A stretch of 32,911 bases of DNA, taken from contig CAYGWJ010000242.1 of NCBI GenBank assembly GCA_964353405.1, forward strand, positions 1 through 32,911, given 5' to 3'. Shown here piece by piece: positions 7,267 through 15,386 of this stretch; position 1 is the first letter of the stretch, and each line of letters opens with the position of its first letter. A model generated the notes under the pieces. That model was not told the DNA's origin. It did no database searches and saw only the letters and a program-made list of their open reading frames with translations. Made by a program: the position numbers and the translations under genes. Origin of the DNA: JBGLNJ01 sp964353405. GTDB taxonomy: Bacteria; Chloroflexota; Anaerolineae; Fen-1058.

Positions 7267-8658
7267 ATGTCTGGCGATATGGAACGAACCCCACGACCGG
7301 CTATCTGGAAAGATGTGCCGAATGAGGAGTGGGACGATTGGAAGTGGCAACTTTCGCATCGGCTGAACACGATTGATGAATTGGCGCAAGTGATTCGGTT
7401 GCGCGATGAAGAGATGGCGGCGCTCAAGGCCAAGAATCTCTTTCGCGTGGACATCACACCGTACTTTGCAGCATTGATTGACCCAAACGATCCAAACGAT
7501 CCGGTTCGGCTGCAAGTGATTCCGACGGCAAAAGAGTTGGTTCCGTTCGAGTCCATGATGGAAGACTCGCTGGCCGAAGACCGGCACAGTCCCGTGCCCG
7601 GGCTGGTGCATCGTTACCCTGATCGCGTGCTGATGTTGGTGACAACACAGTGCGCTTCGTACTGCCGCTATTGCACACGCAGCCGCATCGTCGGAGATCC
7701 AGCGGCTCAGTTCAAGCCCAGCGAACATGACGCGCAGATTGATTACATCGCGCGCACGCCACAAGTCCGTGATGTACTGCTTTCCGGCGGCGACCCGCTC
7801 ACGCTGGCGCCCAAGGTTCTGGAGAATTTGATCGCGCGGCTGCGCGCCATCCCGCACGTCGAAATCATTCGCATCGGCTCGCGCGTGCCGGTGTTCATGC
7901 CGCAGCGCGTCACGCGAGAACTGTGCGAGATGCTGCACAAGTATCACCCGTTTTACTTGAACATTCACGTCAACCATCCGAGCGAGATTACGCCGGAATT
8001 GCGCCGCGCGTGCGCGATGCTGGCCGACGCGGGCGTCCCGCTGGGCAATCAATCGGTGCTGCTGGCGGGCGTGAACGACTGCGTTCACATTCAGCGCAAG
8101 CTGGTGCACGAGCTGGCCAAGATGCGCGTGAGGCCGTATTACCTGTATCAGTGCGACCTGGTGGAAGGCGCGGGACATTTCCGCACGCCGATCGCCAAAG
8201 GCATCGAAATCGTCGAAGGGCTGCGCGGCCACACCAGCGGCTATGCCGTGCCCAATTACATGATTGACGCGCCTGGCGGCGGCGGCAAGATTCCCATCAT
8301 GCCGAACTACTTGCTTTCGATGTCGGATGTGCGCGCGGTGCTGCGGAACTTTGAAGGTTTCATCACCACGTACGAACAGCCTGCGCCGGGCGAATACACG
8401 CCGCACGCTAGCAAGAGCTGCAAGTACTGTCAGTCCAAGCGGCCCGAGCCGGGCCAGGAAGGTCTGACCAGACTCCTCGAAGGCGAGGAGCTGTTCATCA
8501 AGCCAGAGAACTTTGATTCGACGCACAGACGCGGCGGCGGCAAGCACCGGCTGAATGTGGACGAATCCAAGTGGAAGCCACTCGGTATTGGCAGCGAGAC
8601 CAAGCCTTACATCACAGTCGGCGAGCCAGTGGCCGTCGTCAATGGCGAAGTGTTGTAA
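7267..8658 (+). CDS. kamA: L-lysine 2,3-aminomutase (radical SAM, PLP-dependent)
   Basis: The enzyme converts L-lysine to L-beta-lysine using SAM, a 4Fe-4S cluster and PLP. The cluster motif is C129-x3-C133-x2-C136 (CASYCRYC). GGDPLTL (175-181) follows. K341 in the GGGGK stretch is the expected PLP lysine. D297 (QCD) and D334 (MIDAPGG) align, at a constant +4 offset, with the two aspartates that hold the lysine side-chain amine in the clostridial enzyme, which argues for lysine rather than glutamate as substrate. A C-terminal CKYC (385-388) fits the zinc-binding tail. At 463 aa it is slightly longer than the ~416-aa clostridial enzyme. GGAGGG lies 8 bases before the ATG. It is the first gene of a row with four ATP-grasp ligases and a GNAT protein, so beta-lysine is probably the building block used there rather than a lysine-fermentation intermediate. 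Confidence 0.93.
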   Translation: MSGDMERTPRPAIWKDVPNEEWDDWKWQLSHRLNTIDELAQVIRLRDEEMAALKAKNLFRVDITPYFAALIDPNDPNDPVRLQVIPTAKELVPFESMMEDSLAEDRHSPVPGLVHRYPDRVLMLVTTQCASYCRYCTRSRIVGDPAAQFKPSEHDAQIDYIARTPQVRDVLLSGGDPLTLAPKVLENLIARLRAIPHVEIIRIGSRVPVFMPQRVTRELCEMLHKYHPFYLNIHVNHPSEITPELRRACAMLADAGVPLGNQSVLLAGVNDCVHIQRKLVHELAKMRVRPYYLYQCDLVEGAGHFRTPIAKGIEIVEGLRGHTSGYAVPNYMIDAPGGGGKIPIMPNYLLSMSDVRAVLRNFEGFITTYEQPAPGEYTPHASKSCKYCQSKRPEPGQEGLTRLLEGEELFIKPENFDSTHRRGGGKHRLNVDESKWKPLGIGSETKPYITVGEPVAVVNGEVL

Positions 8659-8685
8659 GCGTAGGCAAACAACAATACGCTGCAC

Positions 8686-8727
8686 GCGATAGGCGATATG
8701 CCATACGTGATAAGCGATACGCAAATC
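8686..8727. repeat. Degenerate heptanucleotide tandem repeat (six units)
   Basis: Six consecutive 7-base units GCGATAG, GCGATAT, GCCATAC, GTGATAA, GCGATAC and GCAAATC fit a GCGATAC consensus. They fill the 94-base gap between kamA and the first ligase gene. Confidence 0.7.
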
Positions 8728-8752
8728 TGGGGGGAAGAACGAACGAAAGACG

Positions 8753-9835
8753 ATGAATAGTTTCGAAGTAGCCGTACTGGGCAACCTGCGACGTAACGCG
8801 CCGCATCGAGGAGGAGAGCCAGCCGATGCCTGGGGCGATCTGGACAGTGAAAGCACCCTGCTGGCTCTTGTGGAGGCATTGGAAAAGGGCGGGCACAAGG
8901 CCTATTTCCTTGAGGGCGACATGTCACTGCCCGCCAAGCTGGCCCGGCTGAGGCCTGACCTTTGTTTCAATATGTGCGAAGGGTTATTTGGTGATTCGCG
9001 CGAAGCCCATATTCCGGCGGTGCTGGAGATGATGGGCATTCCCTACACCGGCTCACGCGTGTTGACGCAGGCGCTGTGCCTGGACAAGGCGATGACTAAA
9101 CGCGTGCTTTCGACGCACGGCATCCCGACTGCACCCTTCCAGGTATTTCGCAGCCCACGCGAGCGGCGGAATCCGCGCCTTCGGTTTCCGCTCTTTGTCA
9201 AGCCGAACCGCGAAGGCAGCGGTATGGGCGTGACACCCAAATCTATCGTTCGCAACGAGACCGAGCTGCGCACACAGGTAGCCTACGTCACCGAGACATA
9301 CCAGCAAGAGGCTCTCGTCGAGCGGTACCTTGAAGGGCGCGAATTGACCTGTGGACTGGTGGGCAACGAGAACCCGCACGTGTTCCCGGTGATGGAAATT
9401 GACCTGAGCACATCGCCCGCCGATCAGCTCGGTCTATACACGAATTACATCAAGCACGACATTCCAGAGACGCCCACGTATCGCTGTCCGGCGCCGTTCG
9501 ACGAAGCGATGACGATGATGGTCAAGCGGTTGACCGTACAAGTCTTTCACGCCGTCGGCGCGTTGGACGTTTCACGTGTGGACTTTCGTATTGACCAGCA
9601 CGACGGCAAACCGTACGTGCTGGAAATCAACACGCTGCCCGGCCTGACGCCCGGCATCAGCGACCTGGTCATTGTGGCGGCGGCCGATGGAATTGACCAC
9701 ACGCAACTGGTCAACATGATCTTTGACGCCACCGTCAAGCGGCTCAATTTGCAGCCACGCGCGCGCCGCGCCAAACGAACGTCGCGCACGCAAGCGATCC
9801 AAGTTCCGGCCTATACGCAGTGGCCGGCGCTTTAA
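8753..9835 (+). CDS. D-Ala-D-Ala ligase-like ATP-grasp ligase A
   Basis: This 360-aa ATP-grasp enzyme is expected to activate a carboxylate as acyl phosphate and join it to an amine. The N-terminal domain contains FNMCEG (72-77) in place of the LHG-type motif of true Ddl enzymes, then IPYTGS (96-101). The ATP-binding region has FVKPNREGSGMGV (148-160) with K150, and LVERYLEGREL (188-198). Metal ligands are D277 (RVDFRI) and E291/N293 (EINTLPGLTP). The active-site residues and glycine loop are canonical, and of the four paralogues this one is closest to classical D-Ala-D-Ala ligase, but the FNxCEG motif points to a related subgroup with another substrate. The ribosome site is weak. It ends 24 bases before ligase B. 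Cell-wall ligase activity cannot be excluded but is unlikely beside kamA and three paralogues. Confidence 0.85.
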   Translation: MNSFEVAVLGNLRRNAPHRGGEPADAWGDLDSESTLLALVEALEKGGHKAYFLEGDMSLPAKLARLRPDLCFNMCEGLFGDSREAHIPAVLEMMGIPYTGSRVLTQALCLDKAMTKRVLSTHGIPTAPFQVFRSPRERRNPRLRFPLFVKPNREGSGMGVTPKSIVRNETELRTQVAYVTETYQQEALVERYLEGRELTCGLVGNENPHVFPVMEIDLSTSPADQLGLYTNYIKHDIPETPTYRCPAPFDEAMTMMVKRLTVQVFHAVGALDVSRVDFRIDQHDGKPYVLEINTLPGLTPGISDLVIVAAADGIDHTQLVNMIFDATVKRLNLQPRARRAKRTSRTQAIQVPAYTQWPAL

Positions 9836-9859
9836 CAACCTGGCAGGGAGAAAAAAGCC

Positions 9860-10921
9860 ATGACGACCCACACGTCCGCCAATGAGGAGAGTGAGCAGCC
9901 TCCCAGTCCGATGCCGGTGCTGCTCCTGTATAACGTCGTCGAGCAGCTCGATCAGGGCGAGGCACGCGATTTGGTGACCGATCAGGAAGTCGTTCGCACC
10001 GCGCAGTGCATCGCACAAGGGCTGCGCAGCACCGGGCACGAGGTCACCGTCACCGGGGTGCGCGATATTGATGACGTTGTCCGCGCCACGGCCGACTATG
10101 ACCCGGAGAGCACGCTGGTTTTCAACCTGTGTGAGAACCTGGCCGGCCGGCCGGAGAACGAGCCTCAAGTGCCAGAGGCACTTGACCGGCTCGGCCTTCA
10201 ATACACCGGTTCGCCCGCGCCGACTCTTGCCACGTGCCTGAACAAGTCGTACACCAAAGCGGAACTGGCGAGCCGGGGTGTGCCGACCGCACCTTACCAG
10301 GTGTTCCATAGCGCCAACGAGGCCATCACCGTCCCGCTGCCGGCTATCGTCAAGCCACAAGCGCAAGACGCCAGCATCGGCATTGACCGCAGCAGCGTCG
10401 TCCATCACGAGCGCGCGCTGCGGCGGCGCGTCGAGTACATCCTGGACGCCTACCGCCAGCCGGCGTTGGTCGAAGCCTTTATCGTGGGGCGCGAGTTGAA
10501 CGTGGGCGTGTGGGGTAACGGCGTCGCACATACGCTGCCCATCTCGGAAATTGATTTTTCCGCGTGGGCCGACCCTTATAGCCACGTCGTCCATTTTGAG
10601 GCTAAGTGGGACGAGAGTTGCGCCGAGTACCAGACGATGAGCGTCCAGTGTCCGGCCCCGGTGGAGCCAGAGCTGGCCAGGCGCGTCGAGCAAGTCGTGC
10701 TGGCGGCCTACAAGGCGATGGGCTGCCGTGATTACGCTCGAATTGATTTGCGCGTCGCGTCAGCGGATGGTGTGCCTTACGTGTTGGAAGTCAATCCCAA
10801 CCCGTGCCTGGCGACGGACGGCGGGTTCGCCAACGCGGCGCGCGTGGCCGGTTACGATTACGCCCACATGACCCATCAGATTGCAGCGTGGGCGTGGTGG
10901 CGACGAGGCAGGCACTCGTGA
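9860..10921 (+). CDS. D-Ala-D-Ala ligase-like ATP-grasp ligase B
   Basis: A 353-aa paralogue of ligase A. It shows PVLLLYNV (19-26), FNLCEN (88-93), LQYTGS (113-118), AIVKPQAQDASIGI (162-175, with the ATP-contacting K165), LVEAFIVGREL (203-213), RIDLRV (295-300) and LEVNPNP (309-315) for the metals. The glycine-rich loop is altered (QDAS instead of REGSG) compared with ligase A, so the ATP lid or acceptor side has diverged. A GGGAG ribosome site precedes the ATG. The stop overlaps the start of the GNAT gene in a GTGA arrangement, which implies translational coupling. The N-terminal ~17 residues are polar and not conserved. Confidence 0.83.
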   Translation: MTTHTSANEESEQPPSPMPVLLLYNVVEQLDQGEARDLVTDQEVVRTAQCIAQGLRSTGHEVTVTGVRDIDDVVRATADYDPESTLVFNLCENLAGRPENEPQVPEALDRLGLQYTGSPAPTLATCLNKSYTKAELASRGVPTAPYQVFHSANEAITVPLPAIVKPQAQDASIGIDRSSVVHHERALRRRVEYILDAYRQPALVEAFIVGRELNVGVWGNGVAHTLPISEIDFSAWADPYSHVVHFEAKWDESCAEYQTMSVQCPAPVEPELARRVEQVVLAAYKAMGCRDYARIDLRVASADGVPYVLEVNPNPCLATDGGFANAARVAGYDYAHMTHQIAAWAWWRRGRHS

Positions 10922-11412
10922 GCTTGCCCCCATCAGAGGTAAAAGCTGCGCGCGCCGATGAAAGAGACCAGATTGTACAGGTAACACGCGAAGCAGAGGT
11001 CTTTAACGCCGAAGAAATCGCCGCCGTCGAGGAACTCTACGACGACTATGTCGCCAAAGGCCAGGCCAGCACCTATCAGTTTCTGGTGTATCGCCTGGAC
11101 GGACGGGTGGTGGGCTTTGCTTGTTATGGCCCTCGTTCGTTGACGCGCGGCACATTCGACCTGTTTTGGATCGGCGCCGCGCCTGGCGCACAGCGCCAGG
11201 GCGTGGGGCATGCGCTGATAGAGGCAACCGAACAAGCCATCCGATCAACAGGCGGCCGGTTGTTGATTGTAGAAACGTCCAGCCGGCCGGAGTATGAACC
11301 GGCGCGGCGCTTTTATGCTTCGCACGGCTATCGCCGTGAAGCGCTGGTACAAGACTTTTATGATGTAGGCGACAGCCTGGTCTTGTATAGCAAGAAACTA
11401 AAGTTCCCTTGA
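10918..11412 (+). CDS. GNAT family N-acetyltransferase
   Basis: A 164-aa acetyl-CoA-dependent acyltransferase. The acetyl-CoA loop is QRQGVGHAL near residues 91-99. ARRFYASHGYRRE, the usual last helix and strand, follows. The start at GTG 10918 is chosen because its bases overlap the stop of ligase B (GTGA); an open frame continues upstream inside ligase B but lacks homology. Lying between ligases B and C it may acetylate an amino group of the product. N-acetyl-beta-lysine synthesis is the known pairing of KamA with a GNAT (AblB), but AblB is considerably longer (around 270 aa as I recall it), so this is a different enzyme or a different acceptor. Confidence 0.83.
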   Translation: MSLPPSEVKAARADERDQIVQVTREAEVFNAEEIAAVEELYDDYVAKGQASTYQFLVYRLDGRVVGFACYGPRSLTRGTFDLFWIGAAPGAQRQGVGHALIEATEQAIRSTGGRLLIVETSSRPEYEPARRFYASHGYRREALVQDFYDVGDSLVLYSKKLKFP

Positions 11413-11542
11413 AGTGAACTCGACGGAACCCGGAGTAAGGTAAACAATGACGTTGATCAAAGGCCCAAGGCAAGCGAGGATCGGAGCCAAGACGCGGCCA
11501 GCCGCTCGCGTTCGTCCGAGTCGCGCCGCGAGGAGGAAACCC

Positions 11543-12559
11543 ATGCCCTCAACCTATCCCACCATTGAGGAAGACGTTTTATGGCCGGTCGTGCTGTTGT
11601 ACAACGTGGACTCGTCGTGGACGGCCGACGAAGTCAGGGAGGCCGAGCAATACCTGACGACGATGGCGGATGCATTGGCTCATCACGGCCACCCGGTCGA
11701 GTTGGCGCAGGTCCGTCGCGACGTGGCCGGGCCACTGTGCCGTTTGGACCCGCGCGAGCAGGTCGTGTTCAACTGGTGCGAAGGCCTGGATGGCGTGCCG
11801 CGTTCCTATGACCGGATCCCGCCGGTGTTGGAAGAACTCGGATTTGCTTACACGGGCGCAACCGCGTGGACGCTGGCAATGACGCAAGACAAGGCCGCGA
11901 CCAAAACCATCCTCGACCAGTTGAATATCCCCACGCCCGCCTGGCGCGCGTTCCGTTCGCCGGACGAGATCGAGCATTGGGACATCTTTCCCGCCATCGT
12001 CAAGCCGGCCGCCGAGCATTGCAGCTTTGGCATCACAGACGGCGCGGTCGTCTCTGACATCGAACAGTTGCGGGAGCGGGTGGCGACGATCGTCGAGATG
12101 TATGGCGGGCAGGCGTTGGTGGAAGACTTTATCGAAGGGCGTGAATTCAACGTCTCGATCTGGGGCAACGGCCGACCGGCCCCCCTGCCTTTGTACGAGA
12201 TTGACTTTTCCGCCATCCCGGACCCGCGTCACCGTTTGGTTGATTTTGACGCCAAGTGGACCAAAGGCTCGTATTCTTTTGAGCACACGCCGGCGCGCTG
12301 TCCGGCCGAGGTGGACGATGATCTGGCCGAGCGCATTCGGGGTGTGGCCATGGGCGCCTACCGCGCGCTGCGCCTGCGCGACTATGGCCGGATTGACATG
12401 CGCGTGCGGGACAGGCAGCCTTACGTACTGGATGTGAACTCGAACCCGGACATCACAATTGACGGGGGATTCGCCAAGACTGCTGCTGCTGCGGGATACG
12501 ATTATGGCGCAGCTATCAGCCGCATCATCAACTTTGCGGCGCATCGCAAGCCGCAATAG
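11543..12559 (+). CDS. D-Ala-D-Ala ligase-like ATP-grasp ligase C
   Basis: A 338-aa paralogue with VVLLYNVD (16-23), FNWCEG (76-81), FAYTGA (101-106), AIVKPAAEHCSFGI (151-164, K154), a VEDFIEGREF strand and RIDMRV. The metal motif reads LDVNSNP, with Asp where A and B have Glu. Start 11543 is preferred: AGGAGG lies 6 bases upstream and similarity to the other ligases begins soon after. An ATG at 11447 in the same frame would add a 32-residue basic, Arg/Ala/Pro-rich extension and also has a possible ribosome site. Ligases C and D share EHCS in the nucleotide loop and are each other's closest relatives here. Confidence 0.82.
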   Translation: MPSTYPTIEEDVLWPVVLLYNVDSSWTADEVREAEQYLTTMADALAHHGHPVELAQVRRDVAGPLCRLDPREQVVFNWCEGLDGVPRSYDRIPPVLEELGFAYTGATAWTLAMTQDKAATKTILDQLNIPTPAWRAFRSPDEIEHWDIFPAIVKPAAEHCSFGITDGAVVSDIEQLRERVATIVEMYGGQALVEDFIEGREFNVSIWGNGRPAPLPLYEIDFSAIPDPRHRLVDFDAKWTKGSYSFEHTPARCPAEVDDDLAERIRGVAMGAYRALRLRDYGRIDMRVRDRQPYVLDVNSNPDITIDGGFAKTAAAAGYDYGAAISRIINFAAHRKPQ

Positions 12560-12707
12560 ACCCGTCACATACAGTGGCGGTGTCCAGTCGCTCAACTGGG
12601 GCGTTGGGATCGCCATATGGCGTGGCCGAGACCCAGCGGCTGTTTGCAGCAAGCCATCTCAGACAACGGGTCAATGTAACCTGCCGTGTTCCCACGGAAA
12701 AAAAAGT

Positions 12708-13721
12708 ATGCTCGCGACCGACGACCGCACCGACCTGCCTGTATTGCTGCTCTACAATCTGGATCGCGCCTGGACGGATCACGAGCTGGCCAAAGCGCTT
12801 GACGAGACTGATTACCTCCGCGCTTGTCTGCAAGCACAAGGACATCCTGTCACGGCGCTGCCCATCTACGATTCTGACCTGGCCACGCCGCTGCGTCTGT
12901 ATGCTGGCGAGGCATACATCGTTCTGAACTGGTGCGAAGGTGTGCCCGGCCTCCCCTACAGTGACGCCTACGTGGCCCAGATACTCGAATCGCTCAACTT
13001 TTGCTACACTGGTTCAACACCAGATGTCCTGGCGCTCAGTGCGGACAAGCGGCAGATCAAGGCACGGCTGGACCTGCGCGACGTGGGTACGCCGCGCTGG
13101 CGCATTTACACGTCCACCTGCCCCGACGGATGGAACGATTTTCCTGCTATCGTCAAGCCATCGCATGAGCATTGCAGCATCGGCATCACACCAGAAGCCG
13201 TCGTGATGTCGCCCACCGAACTGCACCATCGGATTGCCTATGTGCTCGACGTCTTCCAGCAGCCTGCGCTGGTCGAAGACTTTATTGATGGCCGCGAGTT
13301 TCACATCTGGCTTTGGGGGAATGGCAATATAGAGATGTTGCCGCCTGCCGAGATGGATTTTTCGGCGTTTACCGACGTACGCGACCGACTCTGCACTTTA
13401 GATTCCAAAACTGACCCGACCTCGATTCACTACAACCAGATCAAATTGCGTTTGCCAGCGCCGTTGGACGACGACGAATACCAGCGACTGGAGCAGATTT
13501 CGCGGGCTGCGTATCGGGCAGTGGGCTGCCGTGATTATGCTCGAATAGACATTCGCCTGCGGGACAGCACCTTTTATGTGCTGGATGTCAATCCCAATGC
13601 CGACATCAGCTACCAGGGCAGTCTGGCATGCGCAGGCGCGGTGGCTGGCTATTCGTATGGGGCAGTGGGCAGCCACCTGATCAACCTGGCTGCGCGCAGA
13701 CGAATGGCCGCCACAGAATAG
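12708..13721 (+). CDS. D-Ala-D-Ala ligase-like ATP-grasp ligase D
   Basis: A 337-aa paralogue with PVLLLYNLD (11-19), LNWCEG (73-78), FCYTGS (98-103), AIVKPSHEHCSIGI (147-160, K150), LVEDFIDGREF, RIDIRL and a metal motif LDVNPNAD, again with Asp for Glu as in ligase C. The frame is open up to 12459, but similarity starts just after the ATG at 12708, so that start is used; the upstream A-run gives only a weak ribosome site. The 148-base gap before it holds nothing recognisable. It is the last gene of the kamA cluster and is followed by a convergent terminator. Confidence 0.82.
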   Translation: MLATDDRTDLPVLLLYNLDRAWTDHELAKALDETDYLRACLQAQGHPVTALPIYDSDLATPLRLYAGEAYIVLNWCEGVPGLPYSDAYVAQILESLNFCYTGSTPDVLALSADKRQIKARLDLRDVGTPRWRIYTSTCPDGWNDFPAIVKPSHEHCSIGITPEAVVMSPTELHHRIAYVLDVFQQPALVEDFIDGREFHIWLWGNGNIEMLPPAEMDFSAFTDVRDRLCTLDSKTDPTSIHYNQIKLRLPAPLDDDEYQRLEQISRAAYRAVGCRDYARIDIRLRDSTFYVLDVNPNADISYQGSLACAGAVAGYSYGAVGSHLINLAARRRMAATE

Positions 13722-13738
13722 TGGATTACACACAAAAA

Positions 13739-13768
13739 TGGGCCGGTGGAGAAACTCTCACCAGCCCA
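13739..13768. terminator. Hairpin between convergent genes
   Basis: TGGGC (13739-13743) pairs with GCCCA (13764-13768), and GGTG (13745-13748) with CACC (13759-13762), with a single C-A mismatch between them. It lies just after the ligase D stop and about 50 bases from the end of the opposing GNAT gene. There is no strong T-run, so it may terminate poorly or only protect the transcript end. Confidence 0.5.
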
Positions 13769-13820
13769 CTGTGCTGCTACACTGCGACACGCAACACACC
13801 CGCCAAGTGCGTAGCACTCA

Positions 13821-14726
13821 TCACGCTTTGTTCAGCCACAACTCCAACATATCCACACCGTGCTCGTGGACATCTTCAGAGTGTTGGGGATCCACTTCGA
13901 GGCGATACCCGGCCGCCGCCAAAGCCTCCATCACGCGCGGGTGTGGAGGCGTCAATGCCTCGACCATCACCTTGCCCAACGCGCCAGCGCGAGCACACAT
14001 GGCGCGCGCCAACGTGACGATGCCGTCCGTCTCGCCATCGAGGCACATGATCCTCAGCCTGTCCCAGTCCGGCTCGACGTGCGTGAGACACCACGCTCGC
14101 ACACGGCCCTGATCGTCGCGCATACCCATGCACTCGCCTTTGTGCAAGTGTTCGGCCACGCGCTCCCGCGTGATCTCGCACGCCTTCCAATCGCAGACGT
14201 AGATGCCTTGCGTCGCGCGCGTCAGGTCGGACTCGCGCGTCACTGTCCACACCGCGTCCAGGTCCGCGCTCGTCAGTGCCTCAGCTTCGATTGGCCCATC
14301 CATTTTATCCGCCACTCGCTCGACGAAACGAGCCAGGACGTGAAAGCCCGCGCGTTCCGCGATTCGATGCGAGCCGTCGTTGCGAATGCCCGTCATGTAG
14401 CGAACCACACGCCCGCCCAACTTTTCTACCAGCCCCACCTGGTACATGCACATCGCCTGGCCAATGCCTTTGAGCCGGCGCTCCGGGTCAACGCGCAAGC
14501 CCTCTAGCCACCACTGGCCTTCGCCTTGCCAGGTGAGCTTGGCGATCGCCACCACCGCGCCCTCTTGCACGGCGGCAGTAAACTCACCTTTGGGATCAGC
14601 CAGCCAGCGCTCCCAGACTTCAGAGATATAGTCGCCATCGCCCCAGGTGCGGGCGGTGATTTCCAGCACGCGTGGCTTGTCTTCGGGACGTAGGGGACGA
14701 AAGGCAAGTTGATTCGCTTCGGACAT
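13821..14726 (-). CDS. Tandem GNAT-domain acetyltransferase
   Basis: A 301-aa protein with two GNAT-like halves. The first (residues ~8-145) has FRPLRPEDKPRVLEI, WWLEGLRVDPERRLKGIGQA for acetyl-CoA binding, and HRIAERAGF. The second half (about 155-301) has a degenerate fold with CLTHVEPDWDRLRIMCLDG and PHPRVMEALAAAGYRLE. The start at 14726 begins the homology; the open frame upstream belongs to the Uma2 coding region. It starts 2 bases after the Uma2 stop, so it is co-transcribed with it. The substrate is unknown. It converges on the kamA cluster but is on the other strand, so a link to that pathway is only positional. Confidence 0.8.
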   Translation of the reverse strand: MSEANQLAFRPLRPEDKPRVLEITARTWGDGDYISEVWERWLADPKGEFTAAVQEGAVVAIAKLTWQGEGQWWLEGLRVDPERRLKGIGQAMCMYQVGLVEKLGGRVVRYMTGIRNDGSHRIAERAGFHVLARFVERVADKMDGPIEAEALTSADLDAVWTVTRESDLTRATQGIYVCDWKACEITRERVAEHLHKGECMGMRDDQGRVRAWCLTHVEPDWDRLRIMCLDGETDGIVTLARAMCARAGALGKVMVEALTPPHPRVMEALAAAGYRLEVDPQHSEDVHEHGVDMLELWLNKA

Positions 14727-14728
14727 GC

Positions 14729-15361
14729 TTATCTCAATCCCAGCGCTTGAAGCGCGGCGCGCACGTCTGGTATTTGATCTTCGCCGGGCCACAGCCAGCG
14801 AGGAGAAATATAAAATCCCTTCAACATGATCGAGTGATAGATGCCGTCTCGATCCGACGCAAGCGCCACGTACTTGCTTTCGCTGCCCAGAACATACACT
14901 TGAATCTGCTCGACCAGCGGATTGACCAGCCAGTATTCTCGAACGCCGCCCTTTTCGTAATCTCGCATCTTGACGCCCCAATCGCGCCCGGCTGTTTCCG
15001 GTGAGGTGATCTCGACAACCAAATCCGCCGGCCCTTCGATGCGCGTCGCCTTGACTCGATCCAAGTGTTCGCTGGCGACAAAGGATACGTCCGGCACATA
15101 ACGGTTACTGCCTAAACGCATCTCGACTTGTTCTCCAAACACCTCGCCTAAACTGTGTTCTTCTACAAATCTATCCAAGACCTGAGACAGGAATTTTTGT
15201 AGCCGGTTGTGCTTGATAGATACAGGCGACATCGCGATCACCTCTCCTTCAATCAACTCGGCCTTGACGTCTTCGTCGAGCGATTCGTAGAGCTGTTCGG
15301 GCGTCAATTTCTTTTTGCGCGGACGAGGCATCGCCGCTACGCCAGGTTGCGTCACAGCCAT
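14729..15361 (-). CDS. Uma2 family endonuclease-like protein (DUF820)
   Basis: A 210-aa member of the Uma2/DUF820 family, which has a PD-(D/E)XK restriction-endonuclease-like fold. The family pattern is clear: LTPEQLYES, ELIEGEVIAMSP, SNRYVPDVSFV (the catalytic D), GPADLVVEITSPET (the E-x-[TS] motif), and MRDYEKGGVREYWLVNP. Acidic and lysine positions are intact, so nuclease activity is possible, although these genes are numerous in cyanobacteria and Chloroflexota and their role is poorly known. GGGAGGTGA precedes the ATG at 15361. It lies 25 bases after the lepB stop on the same strand. Confidence 0.88.
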   Translation of the reverse strand: MAVTQPGVAAMPRPRKKKLTPEQLYESLDEDVKAELIEGEVIAMSPVSIKHNRLQKFLSQVLDRFVEEHSLGEVFGEQVEMRLGSNRYVPDVSFVASEHLDRVKATRIEGPADLVVEITSPETAGRDWGVKMRDYEKGGVREYWLVNPLVEQIQVYVLGSESKYVALASDRDGIYHSIMLKGFYISPRWLWPGEDQIPDVRAALQALGLR

Positions 15362-15386
15362 CGCGTCACCTCCCTTCAGCCTGCGG

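Noticed and set aside
7249..8898. Long open frame (549 codons) on the minus strand opposite kamA
   Set aside because: It is antisense to a gene with intact catalytic motifs, has no recognisable domain, and reflects the codon bias of GC-rich DNA.
8753..9835. Ligase A as the cell-wall enzyme Ddl
   Set aside because: It has FNMCEG instead of the Ddl His-Gly motif and sits beside kamA and three paralogues, not with cell-wall genes.
10918..11412. GNAT gene as ablB (beta-lysine N-acetyltransferase)
   Set aside because: It is far shorter than AblB as I recall that family and is embedded between ligases. Acetylation of a product is possible, but the name is not supported.
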